Below, one piece after another: positions 1 through 12,593 of a stretch of 64,000 nucleotides of DNA. The notes under the pieces are model-generated. The model made no database searches, was not told the origin of the DNA, and saw only the letters and a program-made list of their open reading frames with translations. Position 1 is the stretch's first letter. The number at the start of each line of letters is the position of its first letter. The stretch lies in NCBI GenBank assembly GCA_011048995.1, contig DSCS01000058.1:27652-91651 (forward strand). Reading direction: 5' to 3'. Both the position numbers and the translations under genes were made by a program. This DNA comes from Bacillota bacterium (GTDB lineage Bacteria; Macinerneyibacteriota; Macinerneyibacteria; Macinerneyibacteriales; DSCS01).

Positions 1-1054
1 CTTTTTGAGGAATGTCCTCATCTAAAAGTGTTTTGAGGAGCTGCTGATAATGAGGATCCGTTAAAGTTGACATTTCATCCAGTGTCAAAACCTTTTTTTT
101 CTTTTTTTTACCTGACTTCTTTTCCTGAATACGAAAAGCCTCTAAAAAAGCCTGATTATGCGCTATCACGTGATGATCGGCCGAAAAAAGGATATATCCC
201 CTTTCTTCCCGTTTTTCCAGCGCTTTCTTTAAGAGAAAAGCTTCATAACGCAATTCAGACTCTTTTTCGTAATGATTGATGACCTGAGCTAATTTCTCGG
301 CAAGAAGAAAGACGATTTTTTGTTCAAACTCTGTTGTTATACCTTTCCGGGAAGAGCGGAAGCCCACAACAAGAGATCCTTTTTCTTTCCCGTTTACTTT
401 CAAGGGAGCTTTTACTGAATAGTCCGGCGGTTTTTCTCCGGGATCTGAACTGTGATAGATCCTGTCCCGGTACTGGATGAAAGCCCGGCATGGCGTCCCG
501 GAAGAGAAGGCTTTCGGTATAATATCCCGGGCAGCGTCAGTGAAAAATTCTTCAAGTGAAAGGCTGCTCATTCCCTGCTGTAGAATCTGGTAAAGGCTTC
601 TCAATTCCTTTCCTCTCACATAAAAAAGTTCCTTATCACGTTTTAATTCCAGAGAATGATTTTTTAAATCTCTCATGGATTGCCTTAAGTTCAGATGGAC
701 ATTAATGCGCGCCAGAAGTTCTTCCTTTGAAAAGGGTTTTGAGATATAGTCGCTGCCGCCTGATTTAAAGCCTTTTGCAAGGCTTTCTTTGTCATCAAGA
801 GCCGTTAGAAAGATGATGGGCACATCGGCAAAAGCTTTATTCCTTTTTAAATGAGCTGCAACCTCGTAACCGTCCATTCCTTCCATTATAATGTCAAGTA
901 AAAAGAGATCCGGCTCCCCTATTCCCCTTTCCAGGTATTTGAGCAGTGTTTCTCCGGTGGAAAAATCATAGACTTCATGGGAAGTATGGCTCTGTAGGAT
1001 TTGAGTGATGAGTTTCCGGTTCTCTTCCCGGTCATCTAAAACATAAATATTCAT
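1..1054 (-). CDS. Response regulator (REC domain) followed by GAF-like and PAS-like regions; C-terminus runs off the window
   Basis: Own reverse-strand translation, absent from the ORF track because no stop lies in the window: MNIYVLDDREENRKLITQILQ...DLFLLDIIMEGMDGYEVAAHL...PIIFLTALDDKESLAKGFKSGGSDYISKPFSKEELLARI. Phospho-Asp, T and K positions are typical of REC. ATG at 1052-1054. Confidence 0.85.
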   Translation of the reverse strand, partial: MNIYVLDDREENRKLITQILQSHTSHEVYDFSTGETLLKYLERGIGEPDLFLLDIIMEGMDGYEVAAHLKRNKAFADVPIIFLTALDDKESLAKGFKSGGSDYISKPFSKEELLARINVHLNLRQSMRDLKNHSLELKRDKELFYVRGKELRSLYQILQQGMSSLSLEEFFTDAARDIIPKAFSSGTPCRAFIQYRDRIYHSSDPGEKPPDYSVKAPLKVNGKEKGSLVVGFRSSRKGITTEFEQKIVFLLAEKLAQVINHYEKESELRYEAFLLKKALEKREERGYILFSADHHVIAHNQAFLEAFRIQEKKSGKKKKKKVLTLDEMSTLTDPHYQQLLKTLLDEDIPQK

Positions 1055-1141
1055 TCTCTATTATTTGTCTGAAAGGGCCTGAATTTCAAGGGTCCGGGTA
1101 AAAATAAACGAATTGAATTACATTTCCTTTTTCTTTTTCTA

Positions 1142-1169
1142 TTGACAGAATTCCGCTCTTTTGTATAAT
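1142..1169 (+). promoter_or_regulatory. Sigma70-type promoter for tRNA-Arg
   Basis: TTGACA (1142-1147), 16 bp spacer, TATAAT (1164-1169), directly upstream of the tRNA. Confidence 0.8.
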
Positions 1170-1178
1170 GTCCCTGTT

Positions 1179-1252
1179 GCGCCCATAGCTCAACTGGACA
1201 GAGCGTTTGGCTACGGACCAAGAGGTTGGGGGTTCGAATCCTCCTGGGCGTA
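1179..1252 (+). tRNA. tRNA-Arg (ACG)
   Basis: Cloverleaf GCGCCCATAGCTCAACTGGACAGAGCGTTTGGCTACGGACCAAGAGG...GGTTCGAATCC...TGGGCGTA; anticodon ACG; CCA not encoded. Confidence 0.95.
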
Positions 1253-1256
1253 TCCT

Positions 1257-1928
1257 TTATTTGTGAAACTTTAAGTATTCCTTTAAAACATCAAAGTAAG
1301 TTTTGGTTTCCCGCGAAGTTATCTCTATCTCTTTTCCTTTTTTGTCCGCCAAAGTTTTCAGGTGAAAAGCCATCTTTTCTCCAACAAAGCGCCCCTTTTG
1401 ACATTTTTCACAGTAAAAAGAGCCGTTTTCAGGATTAAAGTAGGGACTTTTTTTCGCTCCACAAGAACAAGCTCCTGAGAGATGCAAAGAAAGCCCCATC
1501 TCCTGAATAAGGGTAAGAAAATAATATAAAAGCGCCTTATTCCCTTTTTTTTCTTCAACCCCTCTGAGAAGATAATAAAAACTCTGATAAAGAGCCGGCA
1601 CCGGTTCGTTAAACGGAATATTCCGGCGTGTCAGCTGCACTAAAAACCCGATATCCATAAGAAGCCCTGACGAACTGGCCAAAGAGAAGTGATCCCTTAT
1701 AAGGTCCGCCTTAAAAAGAGTATAGAGAGTCGTATTTTCCTTTTTATTGTAATAGATTTCGACTTCATTAAGAAACTCTAAGATCCCCAAAAAGGGGCTT
1801 TTAGGGCGCAATGCCCCTTTAACTACAAAACTTTGAAGCCCGCCGTTTCGGCTCAAGACATTGAGTATGAGCGAGGTCTCTTTAAAAGGTGTTTTTTTGA
1901 TAATAAAAGCTTTGTCTGACACCAGCAT
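1257..1928 (-). CDS. recO: DNA repair protein RecO
   Basis: MLVSDKAFIIKKTPFKETSLILNVLSRNGGLQSFVVKGALRPKS; C-terminal CSCGAKK...YCEKC zinc-type motif. Confidence 0.85.
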   Translation of the reverse strand: MLVSDKAFIIKKTPFKETSLILNVLSRNGGLQSFVVKGALRPKSPFLGILEFLNEVEIYYNKKENTTLYTLFKADLIRDHFSLASSSGLLMDIGFLVQLTRRNIPFNEPVPALYQSFYYLLRGVEEKKGNKALLYYFLTLIQEMGLSLHLSGACSCGAKKSPYFNPENGSFYCEKCQKGRFVGEKMAFHLKTLADKKGKEIEITSRETKTYFDVLKEYLKFHK

Positions 1929-1929
1929 A

Positions 1930-3291
1930 TCAATGCAGCCACTGCAGCATCAGAGTCGCCAATCCCAAATAGATGACGATTCCCGTTGCGTCATTAGCCG
2001 TTGTCACCAACGGTCCTGCAGCAATGGCAGGATCGATATGGAGTCTTTCAAAAATAAAGGGGGCAAAACTCCCGATCAGAGACGCCACAATAATGGCACT
2101 GACCATAGAAAGCCCCAATATTACACCGAGAAGAGGCTGTCCATGCCATAAAACAGCAATGGCCGAAACAATAAAACCGACCACGACGCCCATAATAGCG
2201 GCGACACTGATTTCGCGTAAAACAGTAGCCTTCAACTTACCGATATTCAGATATCCCACTGCAAGACCCCTGACCACTATCGTGGCTGTCTGCGTCCCGA
2301 TATTCCCGCCCATAGCCGTAATGACCGGGACAAAACTTGTCAGAATAACGATCTCCTGCAATGTCCGGTTGAAGGCCGAGAGGATCGCGGCCGAAAGCAT
2401 GCTCCCGAAAAAAGTCGTGATGAGCCAGGGCAAACGGATGCGGGCCACGCGCATAACATTTTTTGTGTAGATTTCATCTTCCGCTGTCCCTACTGTTTTA
2501 TAAAGGTCTTCCGTATGCTCCTCCCGGATAACATCCATGATATCATCAGCGGTGATAATCCCTAACAGATGCCTTTGATCATCTGTGACAGGGATTGCAA
2601 AAAGGTCATATTTTTCAACGATTTTGGCCACAGACTCCTGATCCTCAAGGCAATTGACAAAGATGACATCTTGGGTCATGATCATGCTCATTGTCTCCTC
2701 ATCAAAAGCCAAAAGCAGGTCGTGGAGAGAACAGACCCCTTTTAATTTACCCTCTCGGTCTAAAACATAGACATACAGAAGGGATTCGATCTCTTCTGTG
2801 GTTTTTAACCTCTGTTTGACTTCGCGGACAGTCAGGTGGTCTTTTACGGCAAAATACTCTGTGGTCATGATGCCGCCTGCAGAGTCTTCGGGATAGACGA
2901 TCAGATGGCTGATCTCTTTTCTGTCCTGAAAAGGAAAATACGTGAGGATGGCATTCCTTTGCTCTTCAGGAAACTCAAGGAGAATATCAGTAACATCATC
3001 ATCGCTGATATCTTTCAGGATCTCAGCGATCTCCTTTTCCCCGTAGGAGCTTTTCAATATTGAGATCAACACCGGAAGCAGTGTCGGCCCCGCATAAATG
3101 AGAAGCTCCCCTTTCATGCCTGTGGGAAAAGCATGATAAAGACCTTCAATCTCCGCCTGCTCCAGCTGGTCGAAGATTTCCGCAATATCTTCAGAACGGA
3201 ATTTTTGCAGAAGAAGTTCCGCTGTCAGTTCAGGGGCTTCATCCATAAGCATTTTTGATAAAAATTGATTGATCTTATCAGGTGATTCCAT
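1930..3291 (-). CDS. mgtE: Magnesium transporter MgtE
   Basis: MgtE N domain, CBS pair and C-terminal membrane domain with GGNIGTQTATIVVRGLA and PLVTTANDATGIVIYLGLA. Confidence 0.95.
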   Translation of the reverse strand: MESPDKINQFLSKMLMDEAPELTAELLLQKFRSEDIAEIFDQLEQAEIEGLYHAFPTGMKGELLIYAGPTLLPVLISILKSSYGEKEIAEILKDISDDDVTDILLEFPEEQRNAILTYFPFQDRKEISHLIVYPEDSAGGIMTTEYFAVKDHLTVREVKQRLKTTEEIESLLYVYVLDREGKLKGVCSLHDLLLAFDEETMSMIMTQDVIFVNCLEDQESVAKIVEKYDLFAIPVTDDQRHLLGIITADDIMDVIREEHTEDLYKTVGTAEDEIYTKNVMRVARIRLPWLITTFFGSMLSAAILSAFNRTLQEIVILTSFVPVITAMGGNIGTQTATIVVRGLAVGYLNIGKLKATVLREISVAAIMGVVVGFIVSAIAVLWHGQPLLGVILGLSMVSAIIVASLIGSFAPFIFERLHIDPAIAAGPLVTTANDATGIVIYLGLATLMLQWLH

Positions 3292-4256
3292 CAGGGTCCC
3301 GCCACCATGTGCTCCGGAGTTTTACCGCGGAGGACGTCCAATGCTGCCCGGGCAACCATTTCGCTCATGGTCTCTCTGGCTTTGACAGACCCGCTGCCTA
3401 TATGCGGTAATAAAACCGTCTGAGAAAGCTCTAAAAGCCCCTCTGTGACCTTCGGCTCTGCTTCGTAGACATCCAGGCCGGCTCCCTTGATCAAGCCCGT
3501 TTTCAGGGCTTTTAAAAGGTCGTTTTCTTTGATAACCGGCCCGCGCCCGGTGTTGATTAAAAAGGCACTTCTTTTCATTTTTTGAAAAGTCTCCAATGTA
3601 AAGAGGTGTTTCGTTTGAGGAGTCAGCGGCAGATGTATGGAAATAACGTCTGATTCTGCCAGTAATGTCTCAAAATCGACATATTTGGCATGAGTGGCGA
3701 CCTCATCTTCCGGAGCTAGCCGGTTTCGGTTATGATAAAGGATCTTCATATCAAAACCAAAGCATTTTTTGGCGAAGGAGCGTCCGATCCGTCCCATTCC
3801 CAAAATGCCCACCGTCTTACCCGCTGTCTCCTCCCCTAAAAGCAATTCCGGTTTCCACATCTCGAAAAGACCTTCCCGAACATAACGGTCCCCTTCTACA
3901 ATACGCCTCATCACAGAAAGCATAAGGGCAAAGGCGATCTCCGCTGTCGCGTTTGTCAGGACATCAGGGGTATTGGTGACAGTAATACCGCATCGGGCCG
4001 CATGTTCGATGTCAATATTATTATAGCCCACGGCATAATTTGCAATGATCTTGACATGCCCTTTCATCACGTCCAAAACCTCTTGATCAATCGTGTCATG
4101 CAACATTGTAATAAAAGCAGAATAATTCTGTCCATGCTCCAAGAGCCACTTTCTCGAAACAGGTTTTTCCAGAGGATTGATTTCGACCCGGTACCCTTCA
4201 CTCAAAAGGTCCAGTCCCTTCCGGGGGATTTTAAAGGTGACATAAGCCTTATCCAT
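3291..4256 (-). CDS. D-isomer specific 2-hydroxyacid dehydrogenase (glyoxylate/hydroxypyruvate reductase type)
   Basis: NAD motif GKTVGILGMGRIGRSFAKK; INTGRGPVIKENDLLKAL; LPHIGSGS. Start moved from 4328 to internal ATG (MDKAYVTFKIP). Confidence 0.9.
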   Translation of the reverse strand: MDKAYVTFKIPRKGLDLLSEGYRVEINPLEKPVSRKWLLEHGQNYSAFITMLHDTIDQEVLDVMKGHVKIIANYAVGYNNIDIEHAARCGITVTNTPDVLTNATAEIAFALMLSVMRRIVEGDRYVREGLFEMWKPELLLGEETAGKTVGILGMGRIGRSFAKKCFGFDMKILYHNRNRLAPEDEVATHAKYVDFETLLAESDVISIHLPLTPQTKHLFTLETFQKMKRSAFLINTGRGPVIKENDLLKALKTGLIKGAGLDVYEAEPKVTEGLLELSQTVLLPHIGSGSVKARETMSEMVARAALDVLRGKTPEHMVAGP

Positions 4257-4896
4257 GTCTCTTCTCCTTTTCAATGATCTTTTGAATAACAGGCTGTTTG
4301 AGTATCCATTGTGACAGCAATTCCTCATATTCAGGTTCTGTCAGCCTCCACTCATCATCTCTCAGTGAAGATTGAGCATAAAGACGGGCCGTATAAGCCG
4401 TTAATGCCACAGAAACAGAAACGTTGAAACTTTCGACAAAACCGGCAATGGGAAGATAAAAAATATCATCTGCCATTTCTTTGGCTCGGGGAGAAATGCC
4501 GTAAAGCTCTTCTCCGAAAAGAAACGCCGTGGGTTGCGAAAATTTCATCTCATGAAGAGGTGGTTTACCGGGGTCAGGATCAGCCGCCAGAATCCTGTAC
4601 CCTTTTTGGCGAAGGTCACGGAAACATTCATCAACCATGTCATGCTGATGAATGGTCAGCCACTGATGAGCTCCCCGGGTAATATCCCGATTGACCTGAA
4701 AAGAGTTTTTTCCCTCCACGATATGAACATCTTGAAATCCAAAAGCCTCGATGCTCCGCAATCCCGCGCTAATATTATGCATGTCAAAGAGGTTTTCAAA
4801 GACAAATGTGAAATAACGGCTTCTTTGACGCGCCACACGGGAAAAACGTCTGTAGCGCCGGGATGTTAAATATTGAAGATAGCGATTAATTTTCAC
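4249..4896 (-). CDS. trmH: SpoU/TrmH family RNA methyltransferase
   Basis: ENLFDMHNISAGLRSIEAFGFQDVHIVE; FLFGEELYGIS; LPIAGFVESFNVSVSVAL, the SpoU motifs. Confidence 0.85.
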   Translation of the reverse strand: MKINRYLQYLTSRRYRRFSRVARQRSRYFTFVFENLFDMHNISAGLRSIEAFGFQDVHIVEGKNSFQVNRDITRGAHQWLTIHQHDMVDECFRDLRQKGYRILAADPDPGKPPLHEMKFSQPTAFLFGEELYGISPRAKEMADDIFYLPIAGFVESFNVSVSVALTAYTARLYAQSSLRDDEWRLTEPEYEELLSQWILKQPVIQKIIEKEKRHG

Positions 4897-4908
4897 CGAA
4901 ATATTGTA

Positions 4909-5370
4909 TCACAGGAGATCATCATATTCAACAAAACTCTTATAAAGGCCCTCAGGTGAAGTACTTTTCAGAATCCGCTCCAGACAGTCGCTTTCCGAAA
5001 GAATATAGGATATGCGGGAAAGGACGTTGATGTGCTCACAGGGTTTGTCTTTATCAGAAATAAAAAGAAGGATCAGCCGTACAGGCTCTCCGTCCAACGC
5101 CTCATACTCCAAAGGCTCTTTGAGAAGGAGCACGGAAAGAGTCGTCTTTCCCCATTGGGGAATCCTGCCGTGAGGGACGGCTATTCCTAAACCGATGCCT
5201 GTCGAAAGTTTTTTTTCTCTCTCCCGGACAGCTTGCAGAAGAATCGCGGCATCCTTTTTTCGATACCCGGCTATACGCCGAGATAAATACTCGAAGGCTG
5301 CGTTTTTACCTTCTACCCTATCTTTAATGAAGATAAGCTCAGGAACAATCAAATCTTTTATGGAAATCAT
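4909..5370 (-). CDS. PTS fructose-type EIIA domain protein
   Basis: REKKLSTGIGLGIAVPHGRIPQWGKTTLSVLLLKEPLEYEALDGEPVRLILLF; PHG active-site region. Start at MISIKDL. Confidence 0.85.
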   Translation of the reverse strand: MISIKDLIVPELIFIKDRVEGKNAAFEYLSRRIAGYRKKDAAILLQAVREREKKLSTGIGLGIAVPHGRIPQWGKTTLSVLLLKEPLEYEALDGEPVRLILLFISDKDKPCEHINVLSRISYILSESDCLERILKSTSPEGLYKSFVEYDDLL

Positions 5371-5432
5371 ATCTCTCCTGTTTCTCAACTCTATACTTGA
5401 GTATAACAAGAGGAAAATTTCTTTGCAAGATA

Positions 5433-5861
5433 TTATTTATTTTCGACGATTTTGACAGGGTCCCCCGGACGGACAAACCCGCTGACAAGCACGCGGGCAA
5501 AGACCCCTTCCAGAGGCATAACGCATTTCCCCGACAGTTTCCGGATTTCACAAGCGTTATGACAATTTTTCCCGATTTGTGTGATCTCCAAAAGGGCCTC
5601 TCCGGCTTTCACTACTGTCCCTACCGGATAATGATGGAGAATCAAGCCTTCTGTGGTCAGGTTTTCTGCGTAAGTTCCGCAGGGAAGAGAAGCAGTCTTT
5701 TCATGTTTCTCATAACTTTCCCTGGCCAAAAGGCTCACTTGCCGGCTGCTGCCCGCATGCGCATCACCCTGAAGTCCTGATTTTTCAACAAGACATCCCT
5801 CGGGACGGGGGTTTTTAGCAATTCCGGCCGCATCGGACGTATTTACAGAGAGGATTTTCAT
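5433..5861 (-). CDS. MOSC domain-containing protein
   Basis: GLQGDAHAGSSRQVSLLARES...GTYAENLTTEGL...CVMPLEGVFARVLVSGFVRPGDPV, MOSC signature with conserved Cys. Start at MKILSVN. Confidence 0.85.
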   Translation of the reverse strand: MKILSVNTSDAAGIAKNPRPEGCLVEKSGLQGDAHAGSSRQVSLLARESYEKHEKTASLPCGTYAENLTTEGLILHHYPVGTVVKAGEALLEITQIGKNCHNACEIRKLSGKCVMPLEGVFARVLVSGFVRPGDPVKIVENK

Positions 5862-5877
5862 TGTATGACTCCTTGAG

Positions 5878-5907
5878 AAAAAAAAGGGGCTCACGAAGAG
5901 CCCCTTC
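5878..5907 (-). terminator. Rho-independent terminator downstream of the PFOR gene
   Basis: AAGGGGCT/AGCCCCTT hairpin followed by a T-run on the minus strand, between the PFOR stop and the MOSC start. Confidence 0.8.
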
Positions 5908-5922
5908 TATCCGTTTACGCTT

Positions 5923-9471
<3,549 letters not shown>

Positions 9472-9490
9472 TTAAAAAACGTCTGACATC

Positions 9491-9519
9491 ATATTAATCA
9501 TATTCGTTTCCGTTGTCAA
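9491..9519 (-). promoter_or_regulatory. Sigma70-type promoter for the PFOR gene
   Basis: Minus strand TTGACA (9514-9519), 17 bp spacer, TAATAT (9491-9496). Confidence 0.65.
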
Positions 9520-9544
9520 CCTCATGCGTGTACCATTACACGTA

Positions 9545-10984
9545 TTAACAATTAAAATAGAGATCCACCTCTTTCGGGTGAGTTCTGTTTCTTATTTGAA
9601 GGATCTCTTTCTCTTTGAGCTTGATGTAGCTCTCAATGATCTCCATGTTAAAGACCTCTCCGTTCAGCAAAAAGGCGTTATCCCTTTTCAAAGCATCCAA
9701 AGCCTCTTCCAGGCTTCCCGGGACATGGGTTATTTTCTTCAGTTTATTTTTGGGCATGGTCTCCAGGTTGCCGTCATAGGGCCCCATCCCCCATTGATCG
9801 GGATGAATTTTATTCTCTATCCCGTCCAGACCGGCCATAAGCATGGCGGAAACAGCCAGGTACATATTACATGTCGCATCACCCGGGCGATATTCCATTC
9901 TCTTATCCTCTTCCGATGTGAAATTTTTCGGGATACGAATAGCGGCACTTCGGTTTCCCTTTGAATAAACAAGCGCTGTGGGAGCTTCGAATCCGGGAAC
10001 CAAGCGCTTATAAGAATTTGTGGAAGGGTTCATAAAAGCTGTAATCGCCCTGCCGTGTTTCAGAATCCCCCCTATGTAGTAGAGAGCCGTTTCACTGAGA
10101 TCAGCATAATTTCCCCTTTTGAAAAAGACATTGTTCCCGTTTTTTTTCATAAACTGATGGAAATGCATTCCCGACCCGGCCCGGTTATAAAGCGGTTTCG
10201 GCATAAAGGTCGCCTGAAGGCCGTAATCCTTGGCAACCATTTTTATAATATATTTGATGATCTGCCCCATGTCTCCGACTTGGGTCAAGCCGATCGGCTG
10301 CACTTCGATCTCATGCTGACTGGCAGCAGATACTTCATGATGATGATAGCGGATCTTAAACCCGCATTTTTGTATGAGCTGCACCATCTCCTCCCGTGCC
10401 GTACAATAAATGTCTGTAGGGGGATGGGCATGATATCCGTCATGATCAGTAATTTTTATTGTCCCCCCGCTGTTCAAAGGCGGCATTCCTTCGAAATGAT
10501 CCCAATTATTCTCATCAGTTCCCATGTAATACATGGATCCGTTCTCACCGCTTTTGTAGAAAAGAGATGAAATAAGATAGAATTCGAATTCGGGACCCCA
10601 AAGGCTTTCATCAGCGATTCCTGTTTTTTCCATATAAGCCTGAGCCCGATATGCGACTCCCCTGGGATCCATATGGAAAAATTCCTTTGTCTCCGCATCA
10701 GCTATCCGGCAAAGAAAAGAAAGTGTCGGCGTATCCCAAAAGGGATCCAAAAAGCCTGTTTTAATATCAGGGATAATGACCATGTCTCCTGACTCTACAG
10801 ACTTCAGTCCTGAAGTCGATGAAGCGTCAAACCCTTCCCCTTCTCTGACAACTTTTTCACTTAACTCCGATGCAGGAAGCGTAAGATGGCGTAATTTGCC
10901 GTTCAGGTCAGTGTATTTGAAATCTACGGTCGTAATCCCTTCTTTTTGAATATAGGCTTTGATCTCTTCATAAGACTGAAACAT
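9545..10984 (-). CDS. glnA: Glutamine synthetase, type I
   Basis: WGPEFEFYL; GSGMHFHQFM; NPSTNSYKRLVPGFEAP; NRSAAIRIP. Start moved to MFQSYEEIKAY with upstream AAAGGAG; the longer ORF overlaps rnfB. Confidence 0.93.
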   Translation of the reverse strand: MFQSYEEIKAYIQKEGITTVDFKYTDLNGKLRHLTLPASELSEKVVREGEGFDASSTSGLKSVESGDMVIIPDIKTGFLDPFWDTPTLSFLCRIADAETKEFFHMDPRGVAYRAQAYMEKTGIADESLWGPEFEFYLISSLFYKSGENGSMYYMGTDENNWDHFEGMPPLNSGGTIKITDHDGYHAHPPTDIYCTAREEMVQLIQKCGFKIRYHHHEVSAASQHEIEVQPIGLTQVGDMGQIIKYIIKMVAKDYGLQATFMPKPLYNRAGSGMHFHQFMKKNGNNVFFKRGNYADLSETALYYIGGILKHGRAITAFMNPSTNSYKRLVPGFEAPTALVYSKGNRSAAIRIPKNFTSEEDKRMEYRPGDATCNMYLAVSAMLMAGLDGIENKIHPDQWGMGPYDGNLETMPKNKLKKITHVPGSLEEALDALKRDNAFLLNGEVFNMEIIESYIKLKEKEILQIRNRTHPKEVDLYFNC

Positions 10985-10997
10985 ATATGAACTCCTT

Positions 10998-11987
10998 TCA
11001 ATTACCATCCCAAAGAATAGCATCTTTGGGGCATTTATCGACGCAGATCCCGCAGGAAACACATTTCCCCGGATCGATTTCATGGATTTCTTTTACTGCT
11101 CCGCTGATTGCCTGAACCGGACAGCTTTTGGCACAGAGAGTGCATCCGATACATTTTTCGGAACTGATTACAGGCGGTGTTCTTTTGCCTTCAGCAAAAC
11201 GGGAGGCCAATCTGTCATGAATTACATGGGTGGGGCACACCTCGGCACATTTTCCGCAGGAGATACATAAACCATAGTCGATAACCGCCAATTGGTCATG
11301 GACTTTTATCGCATCCACCGGGCAAATCTTTTCACACTTTTTACATCCGATACAGCCCACTTTACATATTTTCATGACATCGGCGCCTTTGTCTTTTGAC
11401 GAGCAAAGGACATCCACCTGCTTTGAGGCCGGTTTCAGTTCAATAATATGCTTCGGACAGGCTTCGATGCAAGCCCCGCAGCCGACACACTTCTCTTCAT
11501 TAACGCGCACGCCCCCCTTTTCCGTCACATCGATGGCATCAAACGGACAAGCTTCAATACAGGAATAATAGCCCAGGCAGCCGTAGATACAATCACTGTC
11601 GCCGCCGTGAAGAAGCATAGCGGCATTACAGTCGGCGATCCCCTGATACTCAAACTTATTCTTCATTTCTGAAACAGGCCCGTGGCAATGGACAATGGCC
11701 ACTTTTTTTTCTGTTTTTCCGGCCTTTTTCCCTAAAATCCCGGCAATAGCCGACGCTGTATCCCCTCCTCCGGGAATACAGCCGTTAATATCGGCCTCGC
11801 CTTTGACAACGGCTTCAGCAAAAGCTGCGCATCCGGCATAACCGCAAGCCCCGCAATTTGCCTGGGGCAAGACGGCCTCTACTTTTTCAATCCGCGCATC
11901 TTTCTCCACGTAAAAAGCCTTTGAAGCCATCGCCAGGGCCAGACCCAACAGCAACCCCAAAAGACCGAGTACTAGTGCTGCAGTCAT
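10998..11987 (-). CDS. rnfB: Rnf complex subunit RnfB with extended polyferredoxin C-terminus
   Basis: NCGACGYAGC N-terminal Fe-S domain after a TM helix; at least five C-x2-C-x2-C-x3-CP motifs. Confidence 0.93.
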   Translation of the reverse strand: MTAALVLGLLGLLLGLALAMASKAFYVEKDARIEKVEAVLPQANCGACGYAGCAAFAEAVVKGEADINGCIPGGGDTASAIAGILGKKAGKTEKKVAIVHCHGPVSEMKNKFEYQGIADCNAAMLLHGGDSDCIYGCLGYYSCIEACPFDAIDVTEKGGVRVNEEKCVGCGACIEACPKHIIELKPASKQVDVLCSSKDKGADVMKICKVGCIGCKKCEKICPVDAIKVHDQLAVIDYGLCISCGKCAEVCPTHVIHDRLASRFAEGKRTPPVISSEKCIGCTLCAKSCPVQAISGAVKEIHEIDPGKCVSCGICVDKCPKDAILWDGN

Positions 11988-11996
11988 AAATGCTCC

Positions 11997-12584
11997 TTAT
12001 CCTATCTTCATTCCGGAAAAACCCATAAAAGCCAGCGACATCAAGGAAGCTGTAATAAATGTAATGGGAACCCCTTTAAATGCAGACGGCACATCAGCCA
12101 GATCCAGCTTCTCGCGTATTCCCGCCATCATGATCAAAGCCAATGTAAATCCAATCCCCGCGCTCAAACCATTGACTACCGCCCCGATAAAGGAATACTT
12201 TTCGGTAATATTCATAATTGTTACGCCTAAAATCGCGCAATTAGTCGTAATCAAGGGCAAAAATATTCCCAAGGCTTTGTAGAGGTCCGGAATGGACTTT
12301 TGGAGAAACATCTCAATAAACTGCACAAGAGAGGCGATCACGACAATAAAGACGATTGTCTGAAGATAATCGAGGCCATGTTTGTCCAGTACATACCTTT
12401 GAACAAGCCATGTCACAGCTGAAGCAATCGTCATAACAAAAATAACCGCTCCCCCCATTCCTAAAGCCGAATCCAATTTTTTGGAAACACCCATAAAGGG
12501 ACATATCCCCAAAAATTTCATCAAGACGAAATTGTTGATGAAGATAGCGGAAACCGCAATGATAAAAAGAGACCCGATATTCAT
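11997..12584 (-). CDS. rnfA: Rnf complex subunit RnfA
   Basis: IFINNFVLMKFLGICPFMGVSKKLDSALGMGGAVIFVMTIAS; ITTNCAILGV. Confidence 0.95.
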   Translation of the reverse strand: MNIGSLFIIAVSAIFINNFVLMKFLGICPFMGVSKKLDSALGMGGAVIFVMTIASAVTWLVQRYVLDKHGLDYLQTIVFIVVIASLVQFIEMFLQKSIPDLYKALGIFLPLITTNCAILGVTIMNITEKYSFIGAVVNGLSAGIGFTLALIMMAGIREKLDLADVPSAFKGVPITFITASLMSLAFMGFSGMKIG

Positions 12585-12593
12585 TCTCTTCTC

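Noticed and set aside
10985-11083. N-terminal extension of glutamine synthetase
   Set aside because: Overlaps the rnfB C-terminus; canonical MFQSYEEIK start with RBS at 10984.
12313-12504. Alternate-frame minus ORFs inside rnfA/rnfG/glnA (e.g. 12313-12504, 13269-13493, 10474-10698)
   Set aside because: Overlap conserved Rnf or GS coding sequence in another frame with no independent support.
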